Source of the DNA: Bactericera cockerelli
Lineage: Eukaryota; Arthropoda; Insecta; Hemiptera; Triozidae
Direction of reading: 5' to 3'
Length of the DNA: 64,000 nucleotides
NCBI GenBank assembly: GCA_024516035.1
Contig: CM044964.1
Span: forward strand, 20,342,931 to 20,406,930
In this document: in pieces, positions 1 through 11,302 of the stretch
Numbering within the stretch: position 1 is the stretch's first letter
Layout: each line of letters starts with the position of its first letter
Notes under the pieces: model-generated
Databases searched by the model: none
Told to the model about the DNA's origin: nothing
The model's input: only the letters and a program-made list of their open reading frames with translations
Program-made: the position numbers and the translations under genes

Positions 1-360
1 CCAATGACGATTTTGGTGGTCTTTTTTCGAAAATTACATGGTTCTTTATAACTGTAGGATTCTCCGGGAGGTTTATACATTGTTATGCACTAAAATTGTG
101 ATATCATAACACAAAGAAATACATTTATTACTTATTTACTTTCTCTCTTCCTTCCTCTATTTTTACTTTTAGCTAATTTAACTTTTTTTTTCCAATCCCA
201 CCCTCTTAAAATTTCCATCTCTATCTTCTTTTAAAGTCTCATCTTGTCTTTTCTCTTCATTTCACTCAAATTTATTTATATGTTTCTTTGTAACCTTTCT
301 TGTGTCTAATTTTTCTTCTATAATATCCTTTATTTATATTTCTATAATTACAAGGCTTGG
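1..360. other. AT-rich intergenic DNA, no gene seen
   Basis: The stretch is T-rich with short homopolymers. No reading frame has coding character and I see no structured repeat. Confidence 0.5.
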
Positions 361-600
361 GTATATAATTACAAGGCTTAGATGGAAGATACTTTCACAG
401 ACAAAAACCCCGCCCTTTAGTTAGGACATTATTAATATTATATTATGCTTTATTAGGTAAGACAAAAATATATTGTAGAGTAAAATACAATGAAGTAACA
501 AAGAAAAAATAAATAGATTGAACAAAGAAACAAAAAAATGAATAAAGCTAATGTCCTAACTAAAGAGCGGGTTTATTGCCTGTGGCAATCTCTTCCACCC
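361..600 (-). mobile_element. LINE 3'-end copy (minus) abutting a plus-strand fragment of the same family
   Basis: Read on the minus strand from 600, it begins with GGGTGGAAGAGATTGCCACA, then a GCAATAA hairpin, a CTTTAGTTAGGACATT motif, a T-rich stretch and an AATAAAG poly(A)-like signal. The same string recurs at least seven more times in the window, and a similar hairpin sits in the 3' UTR of the intact LINE at 39.4 kb. A short plus-oriented piece of the same motif lies at about 381-424, so two fragments meet tail to tail. The best reading is truncated LINE 3' ends; a SINE using the same tail is the alternative. Confidence 0.55.
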
Positions 601-1366
601 AATCGTTTTTTTTTTTATTATTAATAGTATTATTATTCTTCTTCATTTATTTATTTTCATACTATTTTATCATTTATTTATTTTTTCTTAATTTTATACT
701 CTACATTTGTACCTTGTCCTCTTAATTCACCTTGAATATTTTGGTTACCTATTGTAATTTCGTGAGAAATGAAAGACAATATACAATTATACAACATGAA
801 TATGAAGACGGAAAAGAAATGTTGAGAGGGAACATAAAAGAGGTTTACAAAGATCTGAAAAGGACAGAAAAAAACCTTTTTTCTTACAAGACCGAAAGGA
901 AAAGAGGGAAATAATGAGGAATGGTGTAGGATGGAAAGATTCATTTACTTCGCACGGCTGGCTATTCTATTCTTCCTTCTCTCACTTAAAGTATTACTTC
1001 CGTTTACGTATAGGCATCTTTAGATATATGTATTGAAGTTGTATTTACTCATATATACCCTTATTTTTATTTAGGTACAAACTTATAAAATAAACTACAA
1101 CTTCAGTTGTGAATATGTATATGTTCATAAATAAATGTAGATAATTATGTATTTTTGTATTTAAAAATAAAATCATTGGTATTTTTAGAACTCTTATGGC
1201 CTATTGAATCGAAAAATATCGAAATTTTGTACAACAAAAAATTGCAAAAAAAACTTTATCTTGCCAACTGCTGATTTTTTTTGTAGAATTTAGAAAAAAC
1301 TATTATTATCAATTCTATTATTATCAAAGAAATTTTACTCTAAGTAAGTTATTCCGTTGAGAGATT
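601..1366. other. AT-rich intergenic DNA
   Basis: Short open frames occur on both strands but have low-complexity composition and no family resemblance. I see no gene. Confidence 0.45.
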
Positions 1367-1382
1367 TTGGAGTTCAAAACAA

Positions 1383-1545
1383 GGTTAACTTATCATATTT
1401 GTGTTAATTACTTTCGTGATGTCACAACTACTCTAACACGCTTCACTAAATCTACGCTGAACCCGGGACTTAAACCACCGACCTCCAGGTTGCATTTCCG
1501 CCCCCTTATCGATCAAGCTACTGAGGGTGGTCAGATTTCGGAGTT
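1383..1545 (-). mobile_element. tRNA-derived SINE, family G
   Basis: On the minus strand it shows CCTCAGTAGCTTGATCGATA (A-box-like), a GGTTTAAGTCCCGGGTTC segment (B-box-like) and a tail with TCACGAAAGTAATTAACACA. Sister copies are at 38.27-38.44 kb, 38.76-38.84 kb and 45.09-45.22 kb. Both pol III boxes are recognisable but degenerate, so this is a retroposon and not a tRNA gene. Confidence 0.6.
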
Positions 1546-1591
1546 GGAAAAATCTGAGGATAATCCAATTTGAAAGTTGATAGTTTCTTTT

Positions 1592-1851
1592 TTTTTTTTT
1601 TTGTGGGGTTTAACGTCGCTTTCAACTGCCATGGTCATATCACGACGGGGGTTTTACCCTTCATTCGCAGGAAACTCACAAACCTGCTACTCACATTGAC
1701 CTCACCCAGCCTGAGTGGGGCCGGGAAATGCCAGCGTCACGAGAATTAGAATTTGAATGGTCACCCATCCAAGTCTTAACCTCGCTGGATGTCGCTTAAC
1801 TTCGGTGTTCTGAAGGGAACCGGTGTATTCAACATGCCATCGACGCTGGCT
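1592..1851 (-). mobile_element. 5S-rRNA-derived SINE with 16-bp target duplication
   Basis: On the minus strand the head reads like 5S rRNA: GCCAGCGTCGATGGCATG, then ACACCGAAGTTAAGCG and GACTTGGATGGGTGACCATT, the last covering the pol III internal control region. The body follows (CTGGGTGAGGTCAATGTGAG, then GGAGGGTAAAACCCCCGTCG), then TTGAAAGCGACGTTAAACCC and a poly(A). The insertion is bounded by GTTGATAGTTTCTTTT at 1576-1591 and 1852-1867, a perfect 16-bp target duplication. That shows a recent LINE-mobilised copy. The 5S resemblance is what defines SINE3-type elements. Confidence 0.88.
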
Positions 1852-1867
1852 GTTGATAGTTTCTTTT

Positions 1868-3154
1868 AATCACAAAAGTATGTGATGTAAACTTTTCACG
1901 AGGGAGTAATGTGTCCATTATTGTCGGTGCATTTTTCTTCCCTTTATCAAGCTCGCCGGTAGGCGAGCGCTCGTCAAGTAGCGCCAGCCCACCGGCCTAT
2001 ATTAACACGAAACAGAGTTTATATGTATTTTGTTTTATTATTTTTGCCCACTTCCCGCTAACTTTTATCACTTTTTATTTCAAATTCGTAATGAGACGCG
2101 AAAATAGATCGTGTTTCACGAAAGCGCGAGGTTCCTACGTACAGTTAAAGTCGTTTTCTGGCCACGCCGAAAATCTTGAGTTTCATGAAAATATTCATAC
2201 AGGTTTTTTTTTTCTTCAGACCAATTTTCTGTCAAGGGTACAGCAATGTGTGCTTGTCGTGGAAAGACGTGAGCTACGTTTTTGGATAGGGAATTTTTAT
2301 TTCTGCATACCTTTTATAGTTTCAAGTATTTATTTTTTATAGGATAGGAGATATAGCCTTCTAAAATAAAACCGGAAAGTTGCACAGAGCCGCCCCTGGT
2401 TATCTTGGAGCTGCAATTCTGGTATTTTTCGAAAGGCCTTACCATAGGAAAAAATATAAAAATATAACCAAAGTATTACACTGGACTAAACTTGAGTTAG
2501 GGCCTTTGAAAGGTATACTTATTTTGGAGCCCAGAGCCGTCTATTGTTATCCTAGAGATGTATTTCTGGTGTTTTTAGAAAGGTCTAGTCAAAGGGAATA
2601 AGATCACTTCATTTCAGATGGTTGAAACAAGTAGAAAAGTCTTTAAAGCCCTCTAAAGGAATATCTATAATGAACCCTGGAGCCACGCCTAGTTATCCCA
2701 AGTTGATGACTGAAGGTTCTTTCTACAGATCTAATTACGCAGAATTATAATACGATGTAAATAAAATTTTAGAAAAATCAGCGACAGTGTGAGACATAAA
2801 AAGAAAAAAACTGAATTTAGATTTATGAGAGTAACAAAAAATCTTCGCCTCACATACAACTTAAAATATGGGTGGAATATAATCGTCTTTGCTTCATCCA
2901 AGCTGCCAGCAGACTGTTTTATCAGAATAGGAATAATAACGTCGTCTAAATTCGTTCAAAGATTTCTACATCACGATAATATTATCATAACAATCATAAT
3001 TATATTTCAGAGGTAAAACATTTCTTCAAACTCACTACTGAGAGGAAGCGTGCCTCTGATATTATTAGAAAAGTATAAATATTGGTTATTGGCCAGTAAG
3101 AGGCAGAATATTGATTAATGTAGATCAAAATAATGATAACTATAATAAAATATT
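1868..3154. other. No recognisable gene; weak internal repeats
   Basis: A 143-codon open frame at 1911-2342 has no recognisable domain. Around 2380-2700 a phrase about Glu/Gly-like GAGCCxxxCCTAGTTATC and TTTCGAAAGGCCT/TTTAGAAAGGTCT recurs in loose tandem form about every 130-150 bp, so that part looks like decayed repeat DNA. Confidence 0.4.
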
Positions 3155-3290
3155 AGTCGACGATCACAGAGTAGTCTCTGTGATCGTCGACTGGTGTAGG
3201 TAAAACACAAACTTTGCAAGGTAACCTGGGTTCGAATCCCGGCTAGGTAGAATTTTTACTCTGTACTTTGGATGGCCGGTTTTCTTTTAT
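3155..3290 (+). mobile_element. tRNA-like retroposon starting in a perfect palindrome
   Basis: A 17-bp arm at 3155-3171 and its exact reverse complement at 3176-3192 are separated by TAGT. The right arm runs straight into a degenerate tRNA-like head (GGTGTAGGTAAAACACAAAC), then GGGTTCGAATCCCGGCTAGG, a clear B box. A short body with TTTTTACTCTGTACTTTGGA follows, as in the other tRNA SINEs here. Confidence 0.55.
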
Positions 3291-3540
3291 ATCTCGTGAG
3301 AAAAAAAACAGTAGTTACTAGTTTGAGTCAACCTCCTATGACGGTTTAACTTCGAATGAAGTGAGTATGGTTTAACTCGATCAACATTGATATAATTGTC
3401 ACAATCTAACTATCGGTCTACCTATACTATGTATGTAACGTGATATAAGTTGCATATTTTGTCCAATCGAGCTGAAATTTTCAGGGTATGTTTCATGGAT
3501 ACATGTTTGCCTATTAATTAATAATTATTAAATTTATATC

Positions 3541-3796
3541 TAGCCAGCCTCCGTGGCTTAATGATTGTGAATACTGCCCGAAGTCCAGAGTTCCCGAGTT
3601 CAACTCTCGGTTGAAGCAGACTTTTCGACGAAAATTCTGTTTCATCCAAACACGTGAGGCTCGCATTTCCGGCCCTACCCACTCTTAGTGAGGTTAATGT
3701 GGGTAGCTGGTACGATTCCCAGCGAATGGAGGGTAAAACCCCCGTCCTGACTATCTCAGTCAGGACGTTAAAACCAAATAGAATCAACTGGTCACA
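3541..3796 (+). mobile_element. tRNA-derived SINE, family A
   Basis: The head GCCTCCGTGGCTTAATGATT (A box) is followed by GAGTTCAACTCTCGG (B box). The body contains TTTCCGGCCCTACCCACTCT, GTGAGGTTAATGTGGGTAGC and GCGAATGGAGGGTAAAACCC, the same core as the 5S-derived SINEs. It ends with TCAGGACGTTAAAACCAAAT. Confidence 0.8.
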
Positions 3797-3892
3797 ATAA
3801 ATCTAATTTGGTCGCAGTGTTAATTGTAAGGGTTTCATTGGAAACCCCTAATTTATTGAAACACTAGCGGTTTACACCCACCGCTTCGCCAG

Positions 3893-4205
3893 CCCATCAC
3901 ACACACACAACACACCACACCACACCACCACACACATCACACATCATACACTCACATCACACAAAAACACACACCACACCACACACTCAGACCACACACT
4001 CACACCACACACTCACACCATACACTCACACCACACACACACACACACACACACACCACACCACACCACACCACACACCACCACACACAACACACACACA
4101 CATCATACACTCACATCACACAAAAACACACACCACACATACCACACCAAACCACACCACACACACACACAACACACACATACCACATTCACACCACACC
4201 GCACA
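3893..4205. repeat. CA-rich microsatellite tract
   Basis: Mixed ACAC, CACACC and CACATCACAC units run for about 310 bp. It is low-complexity DNA with no coding potential. Confidence 0.85.
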
Positions 4206-4239
4206 GAAAAGTAAAAATGTGAGAAAAAAATTGTGTCAC

Positions 4240-4575
4240 AATCCACTTTTTGTCCTTACCCGGCATAGCTCAAGAAGGGCTCATCAGAATTTTGCGATCA
4301 ATATGTCAAAAGAAAGCTCAGACCCTTGCCTAAAACTTTCTCACTTTGAGTTGATATGTCACTTCAAATTAAAAAAAAATGTCATTTAGGTCGCAATATT
4401 TTACGTGTTACCCATCCATTTTTTTACCTTACCTGGCGTAGCTCAAGAACGGCTCATCAGAAATTCGCGATCGATATGTCAATTGAAAGCTCAAACCCTT
4501 GCTTAAAACTTTCTGGCTTTGAATTGATAGGTCGTTGCGACAAATTTCGAAAAAAAAATGTCATTTAGGTCTAAA
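4240..4575 (+). repeat. Two diverged direct copies of a ~180-bp unit
   Basis: GCATAGCTCAAGAAGGGCTC near 4265 recurs as GCGTAGCTCAAGAACGGCTC near 4437. In both cases the downstream order is the same: ATATGTCAA, GAAAGCTCA, CCCTTGC, AAAACTTTCT and ATGTCATTTAGGTC. Confidence 0.65.
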
Positions 4576-4600
4576 AACGTAAAAAAATTGTGTCGCCCTT

Positions 4601-5055
4601 CCAAGTTTTAGGACTCGTAATTACTCGAATCCACTATTCCATTTACATCCGCTCTCAGAATCTCAAAAACCAAGTACAAAAGAACCTGGGTACATACTAG
4701 GTACTTTTATGTAATCGATTACTGAAGTACCGGTTCTATGAAATACTCGGTATTACCCATCTCTAATTATTGCCAACAATACTGAAACGGGGTAAAAATT
4801 CTGTTAGTGAATCTAGCAGTGGGTTTCAAAATTTGAAAAGATCCAGAAAATTGCTCAGCGCTATTTAGTGTCACTGAAAGGATCACACTTCTTATCTCAA
4901 GATTTCTCCTCTCCTCCGAAAGTACTTTAAATTTTCTCTCAGCATCTTTCTAAAGTTTGTTTTTTGTTTGCGGGGCTTGATGGAAAAAGGGCGTAAGTCG
5001 ATTTACGCCCTTTTTGCATCACCGATTGAGGAAAATCAATTAAATCAAAAAGTAG
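4601..5055. other. Intergenic, no gene seen
   Basis: There is a small palindromic stretch GGGCGTAAGTCGATTTACGC near 4989. No coding frame is supported. Confidence 0.4.
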
Positions 5056-5060
5056 TGATA

Positions 5061-5483
5061 TCCCCCAAAAAACACTTCGTGTAAAAATAGTCGTCAAGTG
5101 TTGGAATAGTTAAAAAGAACTGATATCAAAAACGTCAATTTTCTATGTTTCAAGGAATTATTTTTCACGTAATTAGTCACACAACAAAATAATACTCTTG
5201 AAAGAACCATGTTGTATAGTTACAGAACCACGTCCTTGACTACTGCACACTGTTTTGTTAGCAGATTACTACACAAAATTTCAGAACAAAACAGTGTGCA
5301 GTAGTCAAGGACGTGGTTCTGTAACTATACAACATGGTTCTTTCAAGAGTATTATTTTGTTGTGTGACTAATTACGTGAAAAATAATTCCTTGAAACATA
5401 GAAAATTGACGTTTTTGATATCAGTTCTTTTTAACTATTCCAACACTTGACGACTATTTTTACACGAAGTGTTTTTTGGGGGA
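5061..5483. mobile_element. Fold-back element with perfect 199-bp arms
   Basis: Bases 5061-5259 and 5285-5483 are reverse complements throughout, with no indel that I can see, around a 25-nt centre. The termini are TCCCCCAAAAAACACTTCGT and its complement. No transposase frame is present. This is a snap-back non-autonomous DNA element. A relative with similar ends is at 52095-52633. Confidence 0.8.
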
Positions 5484-5759
5484 ATATTGTTATACTCTTC
5501 CCACTTTGTCACAAAATGTATGATCACTCATTTGTCTCGTAGAGAAAAAAAATGGAACTTGGAAAGAAATGCGTTCACAGAATGGAAGATACAAAATTGA
5601 TAAATAAATCTAATCAAAATTGATACTAAAGATAAAACATTTGCGCTATACCTTTATTACGTACAAAAAGAAATACATATGCTAAACTTTTTTTTATTCT
5701 TCTTCTTCTTATAAACAATGAGCACAGTAATAAAAGTTATAAACAAATCCTGATCAAAG

Positions 5760-5915
5760 GTTGGGGGGAAGAGATTGCCACAGGAAATAACCCCGCACTT
5801 TAGGTAGGACATTTTTTTTCTTCTTTCTTCTATATTTGTTTAATCTTTTCGTTTTTCTTTATATTTCATTGTATTCTACTGTATATTTTTTGTTCTACCT
5901 AATAAAGCTTAAAAA
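5760..5915 (+). mobile_element. LINE 3'-end copy
   Basis: It shows GAAGAGATTGCCACAGGAAA, CCCCGCACTTTAGGTAGGAC, a T-rich stretch and CCTAATAAAGCTTAAAAAAA, matching the repeated 3'-end module described at 361-600. A second hairpin-bearing piece (GAAGAGAATGCCTTCGC) follows at about 5928-5965. Confidence 0.55.
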
Positions 5916-6420
5916 AAGGTGGTGAAGAAGAGAATGCCTTCGCTATACTCTTCGGTATAGCGAATTCATTCAATGACAGGAGACCTATATAATTTTATAA
6001 TAACATTTTATTTTTACTCAGTTCTGAGGAAAGTTGATTGAGCTCAGCAAGGAAGGTATGTATCACTAATAAGGCCATTCCTCTGTTAATTTTACTCAGT
6101 CCAAATTATTCTTGCTCTGTTAGTACAAGTATCCTGTACGTGGTGTTTTGTAATGAATGAATTTGTATGCACGCCGTGTTAATAAATGATTATGCAATGT
6201 GCAATGTTTGTAGTAAAAGTTCACAAAAGCTAACAAGTAGGTATTCCAAGGCACACAGCGTTCTAGAGTTTCTAAGTTAAGTATTCATATTATGACCTTG
6301 TCAAGTAAAGATAATGCCTTACACTCTACCGTTCTGTCTCTGTATTTGTATAGGACTTCTTCACACCTCGGCCGAGATGTTAGATATCGGAATGTCAACT
6401 TGCTTTTTTTCGTTTCTTCT

Positions 6421-6625
6421 TTTTTTTTTTTGGATTTAACCTCTCTGAAAACGACTGCATGGACATATCACGACGAGGGTGTTACCCTCCAATTTCAGGA
6501 AATTCACAAACCTGCTACCCACATTAACCTCACCCAGCGTGAGTTGGGCTGAATGCGAATATCACGAAGTCATCACTTGCATGACTTCGGTGATCCTGCG
6601 AAAAGCGCTGGCGTTGCTAATCTAG
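6421..6625 (-). mobile_element. 5S-derived SINE, internally shortened
   Basis: The body is present on the minus strand (CTGGGTGAGGTTAATGTGGG type, then GAGGGTAACACCCTCGTCG). The 5S-like head is rearranged, with ACTTCGGTGATCCTGCG retained next to TGACTTCGTGATATTCG. It is an old copy. Confidence 0.65.
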
Positions 6626-6839
6626 CTTTATGTATGTATTGTACGTATCTAACTATGTATATGTAACAATTCAAACTTAATTATTTTTGAAAGACTTGCG
6701 ATTTATCTTCAGCAAATAGCTCGCGTGATCAAAACTAATTACAGTAGCTCATTAGTAGCGTAACATCCAAGTGTCTGTTGTAGCTACAGTAGATAGCTAT
6801 TAGTTAGCTGGAAATGACATTTATATAATAATAATAGGT

Positions 6840-6992
6840 AATAATAATTATTATTTAGACTGGCTTAGGGATTACAAACAAGGTTCTGGGGGCCCTTGTC
6901 AATTATTAGCCTCCATATAAAGACAGTGGTAGAAGTGCTGAGTCATTTCTGCACTGTCTGGCTACCATCATTCACGATGACGCCAACCTATA
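6840..6992 (+). mobile_element. SINE-E copy
   Basis: The sense strand reads TTCTGGGGGCCCTTGTCAAT, AGACAGTGGTAGAAGTGCTG and TCTGGCTACCATCATTCACG, ending in AATAATAATAATAG. Four other copies (27.8, 37.2, 44.9 and 47.4 kb) lie on the opposite strand. No clear pol III head is visible. Confidence 0.65.
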
Positions 6993-7416
6993 ATATGAAT
7001 AATAATAATAGTATAAGTATTTATTAAATTATGGCTAGAATAGTGTCGGTTAGTGCGCAGATAGTAGGTATAGTAGACAGAAAATGTGAATCATGAGAAG
7101 ATGACGTCAATAGTGAATGAGACTGATTGGAGTGGCATGAGGCCCTAGATGCAGAGGTGTCTGAGTTTATTTCTATTAATTTGTCAAGTTTTATAAAAAT
7201 ACAAACCAAACAGAATTGGACCTCTTAAAAGCCCTTCTTCTAAGTTTAGGAAAAGTACCTTTGTAAAAATGTTTCTTTATAAAGAAAATAAATAAATAAA
7301 CTATAAAAAAACCCATGCGCATCGTTCCAGAAAGCACTTTCACACTCGAATCTCCCTTATTTCAACTATCAAACTTTGGTTAAAATATTAATGCATTCAG
7401 TTTCAGAGAGAGTTTT

Positions 7417-7680
7417 TTTTTTTTTTTTTAAGTGGGGTTTTACCGTCGCTTTCAACTGCCATGGTCATATCACGACGGGGGTTTTACCCTCCATTCGCAG
7501 GAAACTCACAAACCTGCTACTCACATTGACCTCACCCAGCCTGAGTGGGGCCGGGAAAAGCCAGCGTCACGAGAATTAGAATTTGCATGGTCACCCATCC
7601 AAGTCTTAACCTCACTGGATGTCGCTTAACTTCGGTGTTCTGAAGGGAACCGTGTATTCAACATGCCATCGACGCTGGCT
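7417..7680 (-). mobile_element. 5S-derived SINE with 12-bp target duplication
   Basis: It is nearly identical to the copy at 1592-1851. Bounding direct repeats AGAGAGAGTTTT lie at 7405-7416 and 7681-7692. Head, core and poly(A) are complete, so this is a recent insertion. Confidence 0.88.
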
Positions 7681-7742
7681 AGAGAGAGTTTTCTTTCAAC
7701 CAAATTTGACAGTTAAAAGGAAAATTCAGAAGATTCTCAGGA

Positions 7743-7969
7743 TTTTTTTTTTAATTTGGGTTTAATGTCGCTTTTAATTAGGTCATATCACCACGGGGTG
7801 TTACCTCCCCTGCGCAGGAAACTCACAAACCTCCTACCCCCATTAACCTCACCCAGCCTGGGTTGGGTCGGAATGTCAGCATCACGAAGTCTTTACCTCG
7901 CTGGACGTTGCTTAACTTCGGTGATCCTACGAAAAACGGTGCATTAAATGGGAACATCGACGCTGGCTT
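7743..7969 (-). mobile_element. 5S-derived SINE, diverged copy
   Basis: On the minus strand the head (GCCAGCGTCGATGTTCCC), GAAGTTAAGCAACGTCCAGC and core GCTGGGTGAGGTTAATGGGG are recognisable. It lies only about 60 bp from the previous copy. Confidence 0.75.
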
Positions 7970-8040
7970 ATTGGCTTATCTCAAGAATTCGGAAACAATA
8001 ATACAGTAACTTGCAACAGTATTACCATTGTTATAACTTA

Positions 8041-8340
8041 GAGCGCCCAATTAGCTCAGTGGTTAAGCACTCGCTTGCCATGCGGAAGGTCCCGGGTTCG
8101 ATCCCCCTGCTGACAAAATTTTGTATTCTTATTTTGGTTACAATTGTTCGTAAGGAATACCTTCCGGTGCGCTCGTGTTGACACAGCACCTAATAAAATT
8201 GGGAAGCATTGTGTCACTTCTCGCCCGTCAGAGGGGAGGCATACTACGGCATGGGCAGGCTACAACACAGACCACAAGCGTCTAAAGTAGCTCCTATTTC
8301 ATGGCTACGAAATAAAAAAGACTGTGAATAAAATAAATAA
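8041..8340 (+). mobile_element. tRNA-derived SINE, family B, full length
   Basis: The tRNA-like head CAATTAGCTCAGTGGTTAAG (A box) and CCCGGGTTCGATCCCCCTGC (B box) is followed by a body with TTCCGGTGCGCTCGTGTTGA, GTGTCACTTCTCGCCCGTCA, GGGAGGCATACTACGG and CTACAACACAGACCACAAGC. It ends in GAAATAAAAAAGACTGTGAA plus an A-rich tail with AAATAAATAAAT. Other copies are at 10.19-11.51, 27.0-27.23, 35.44-35.71 (minus) and 46.77-47.02 kb. Confidence 0.85.
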
Positions 8341-8344
8341 ATAA

Positions 8345-9405
8345 AAATATTTTTTTTTTTTAATGATATTTTTCAGTTATTTATTCGAGAAAGCGTAATT
8401 TTTTTCCCGTCTCCTCCAAATTCAAGTTCAGGATTTGAAATTATTTTCCAGATTGCAAAAAAAGAATTGTGGTACTCACTCTTCTAAATCTACCTCGAGT
8501 TCTAGCAACACGAAGGAAGCAGCACGTTATAATTCTTGGCTTTATGAAGACAGACAGACACATTACGCGAAAATTAACTGCTAACAAGGTGCAGAACTTT
8601 AGGAGACAATAAATTTCCGTGTAAATCCACGCTAAGGGTTGAAGTTTTCAGTTTGTGGTGTATAATACAAGGTAGGGGCGGTTTTATGTTTTTTTGTGCT
8701 CGTTGTGACAGGCTAATAGTATCTGGGGCCTGTTTCAAAATTCTGTAAGAAAAATATTTGTAATAATCACTCTAGTGTTTTTTTTTTACAAGAATTGACG
8801 GGATGTATCCCCTTTCATTACAATATTAAAATACAAACATCATTAAAATATTAAAATGCAAACAAAAATCATAATTATGCACAACTCATTTTGACAGCAA
8901 AAAAATATATCTACTTTGTCAGCTATATTGTTCCCTAGTTTTTACATTCACTGGAGTGGGGAGAATTTGCCTATGTTTGATTATTACCACTTCTTTCTTC
9001 TGCAATTTTTTACTAATAGTATGATCTGCTCAAATAGTATTACATTATACTAGCGGATAGGTCTAGATAAACCTTATCTAGCAACAATAAAGTTGCAATT
9101 ATTATTATTTGCTACAGAGTAATTATAATCTTGGAATGGGGCACTAAATATTCCCAATAGTCTTTTTTTAATGTTTAAAACTGTGTTGACTGCGTAAGAA
9201 AATAAAATTAAAGAACCTACTTTTTTTTTTTTTTTTTTAATAATCAGAAATAAAAAAATAAAATTTTTGATATTAAATTCATGACAAAGAAAATATTTTA
9301 CTTGAGTACTTCAAATTTTACCAACTTCATATTTTTGCACACAACTACATATTAAAATCTCATTTTCATGTTCTTTCACATTCCTTTTTTAATACGATTC
9401 CAATA
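8345..9405. other. AT-rich intergenic DNA
   Basis: There are homopolymer-rich stretches and a loose duplication of CATTAAAATATTAAAATACA/GCA near 8825-8860. No coding frame or known element is recognised. Confidence 0.45.
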
Positions 9406-9412
9406 TAATTAT

Positions 9413-9765
9413 CAGCATCCGTGGCATACTGCCCGTAGTGCAGAGATCCTGGGTTCGATTCCCGGTAGGAGCAGAATTTCCACACAGAAAATTCTGTTCC
9501 CGCCGAACATGTGAGGCTGGCAATTCCGGTCTACTCAGGCTGGGTGAGGTTAATGTAGGTAGCTGGTACGATTCCCAGCGAATAGAGCGTAAAATCCCCG
9601 TCCTGTCTACCTCAAGTCAGGACGTTTAAACCAAATAGAATCAATGGACATGAAAAGAGCCTAGATATTGGATCTGGGCGTCCATATAATCCTCTCACCA
9701 CCGTGATTTAGGTATCAATACCTATATCACGGACACAGAATTATTATTAGTATAATTATCAATGA
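9413..9765 (+). mobile_element. tRNA-derived SINE, family A, long-tail form
   Basis: The head retains TCCGTGGCATACTGCCCGTA and GGGTTCGATTCCCGG. The core GGCTGGGTGAGGTTAATGTA follows, then a tail with ATGGACATG, TAGATATTGGATCTGGGCGT and TATCACGGACACAGAATTAT. The same tail occurs at 30765-31110; other family A copies carry a different tail. Confidence 0.8.
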
Positions 9766-11124
9766 AAATACATTTTTTGGTGATATTTTTAGTATCCACC
9801 CCTGTGTGAAACTAGACACGCCCCTGTCTAGACGGCAGGCATGATAAATGCAAGTCTTATGTGTCCTCTCTTCTTTTACTTCCCCTGCACTTATACGTTA
9901 GGGAGCTATACAAGATTTTGTTTTGGGTTTGGTGGATAGATGGTAAAAATGATTTAGCATTAGCCTAATAAATAATTTAATAAAATGAAGAAGAGGGAGA
10001 TTTGGAGAAGGATTACATTGTTGTTGAAAATTGTGAATTTCTTGACAAAATTCTCTGACATTTTTTAAGGCATATGACCAATCATTTGAAAAGTCATATG
10101 ACCAATCTTCAATTTTATTGTGACGAACAAAAAAGTTGACCTTATTAAAGAAAATTATTATTGTGTGATACATGTTGAAGAAGAGGTGTGTCACTTCTCG
10201 CCCATCAGAGGGGAGGCATACTTAGGGTGACCATACGTCCCGCTTTCGGCGGGACGGTCCCGCTTTGGAGCCGTTTGTCCCGCTGTCCCGAGTGATCTCT
10301 TCGGGACGCTAAAATGTCCCGCTTTTGACCAAAATCATTAAAATATCCCGCTTTTTACTTTCCTTATCTAATAAAATTATGAAGGAATATTTAATAATTA
10401 CCTAACGAAGATCGAGCGAGTGTACTTCGTAAGCTAGTATTTTTTCGACCCGCTGATTCTGAATCTGAAGATTACGAAAAAAATTTCGGTGAGCTAACTC
10501 CAGGAGCCAGGTTTTTTTTTAAGTTTACCCTAATAATACAAACGGTTCTTTTAAGTAGAAAAAAATTTCTGCGCAAAGTTTAGTCAGTAAAATTTACTAC
10601 ATTATTGATTCCAAGCGTTTTTTGTGTGGGAGGTACCAGTGCGCCGCCAGGAGCACCGCCAATAGCGTACTTTTCGACCGTTTTAGAAAAAACGCAAATA
10701 TGGGTTGGAGAACTGTGACATATTAAATCATTATACTTTTTTAATCCTGAATGGATAGTAATGTTACTTTGCATTGGTTTTTTTTTTTTTTACCAAGATT
10801 CACTCAGTACCTAACACGCAAGGGCTATCAAACCGGTAGTACTCCAATGAGCCAAATTCATAATATGATGGTTTAAAGAAAAAGATAAAATCAAAAAAAG
10901 ACAGACTGTGAATTTTAAGTTTGCGACCACATTTTCAGTGAGCTAACGCCAGGAGCCGCCTGAGGCGCCGCTTTTGGGAGGAATTTTATCATTTTCAAGT
11001 TTAGCGCTAGAACGGCACATTTAACGCAAAAAACTATTTAAAAAAAATTGTAGCCACTAAAATTTCCAATAGTTTTGATCCTATAAGTTTTTTGGTGGAA
11101 GATACCAGAGCGTCGCCTCGAGCG

Positions 11125-11138
11125 CCCCCCCCCCCCCC
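11125..11138 (+). repeat. C homopolymer of 14
   Basis: An uninterrupted C run within the hAT-like element, followed by TCCCCC. Confidence 0.8.
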
Positions 11139-11215
11139 TCCCCCATTTTTACCTCTATAGCTACTCGCTGTTCTCGCGAGGCTGGGTGAGCTCCGAAAAC
11201 ATCCCAACCACGGTG

Positions 11216-11302
11216 ACAAGCTATTGCCCCCGCCAGGATTTGAACCCGGGTCTCCCGCGTACAAGATTAGTGCAGTGACCATTAACCCATGGGAGCTAGT
11301 GT
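11216..11302 (-). mobile_element. tRNA-like segment inside the hAT-like element
   Basis: On the minus strand GCTCCCATGGGTTAATGGTC (A-box-like) is followed by GGGAGACCCGGGTTCAAATC (B box). The ends can form a mismatched acceptor stem. The anticodon region does not give a sensible tRNA, so I call it a SINE head or tRNA pseudogene. Confidence 0.5.

Noticed and set aside
1911..2342. 143-codon frame as a host gene
   Set aside because: No domain, no splice context and composition like the surrounding intergenic DNA.
8041..8116. Functional tRNA gene
   Set aside because: A and B boxes are good, but the same head is attached to the same body in several copies and the acceptor stem does not close properly, so it is a SINE.
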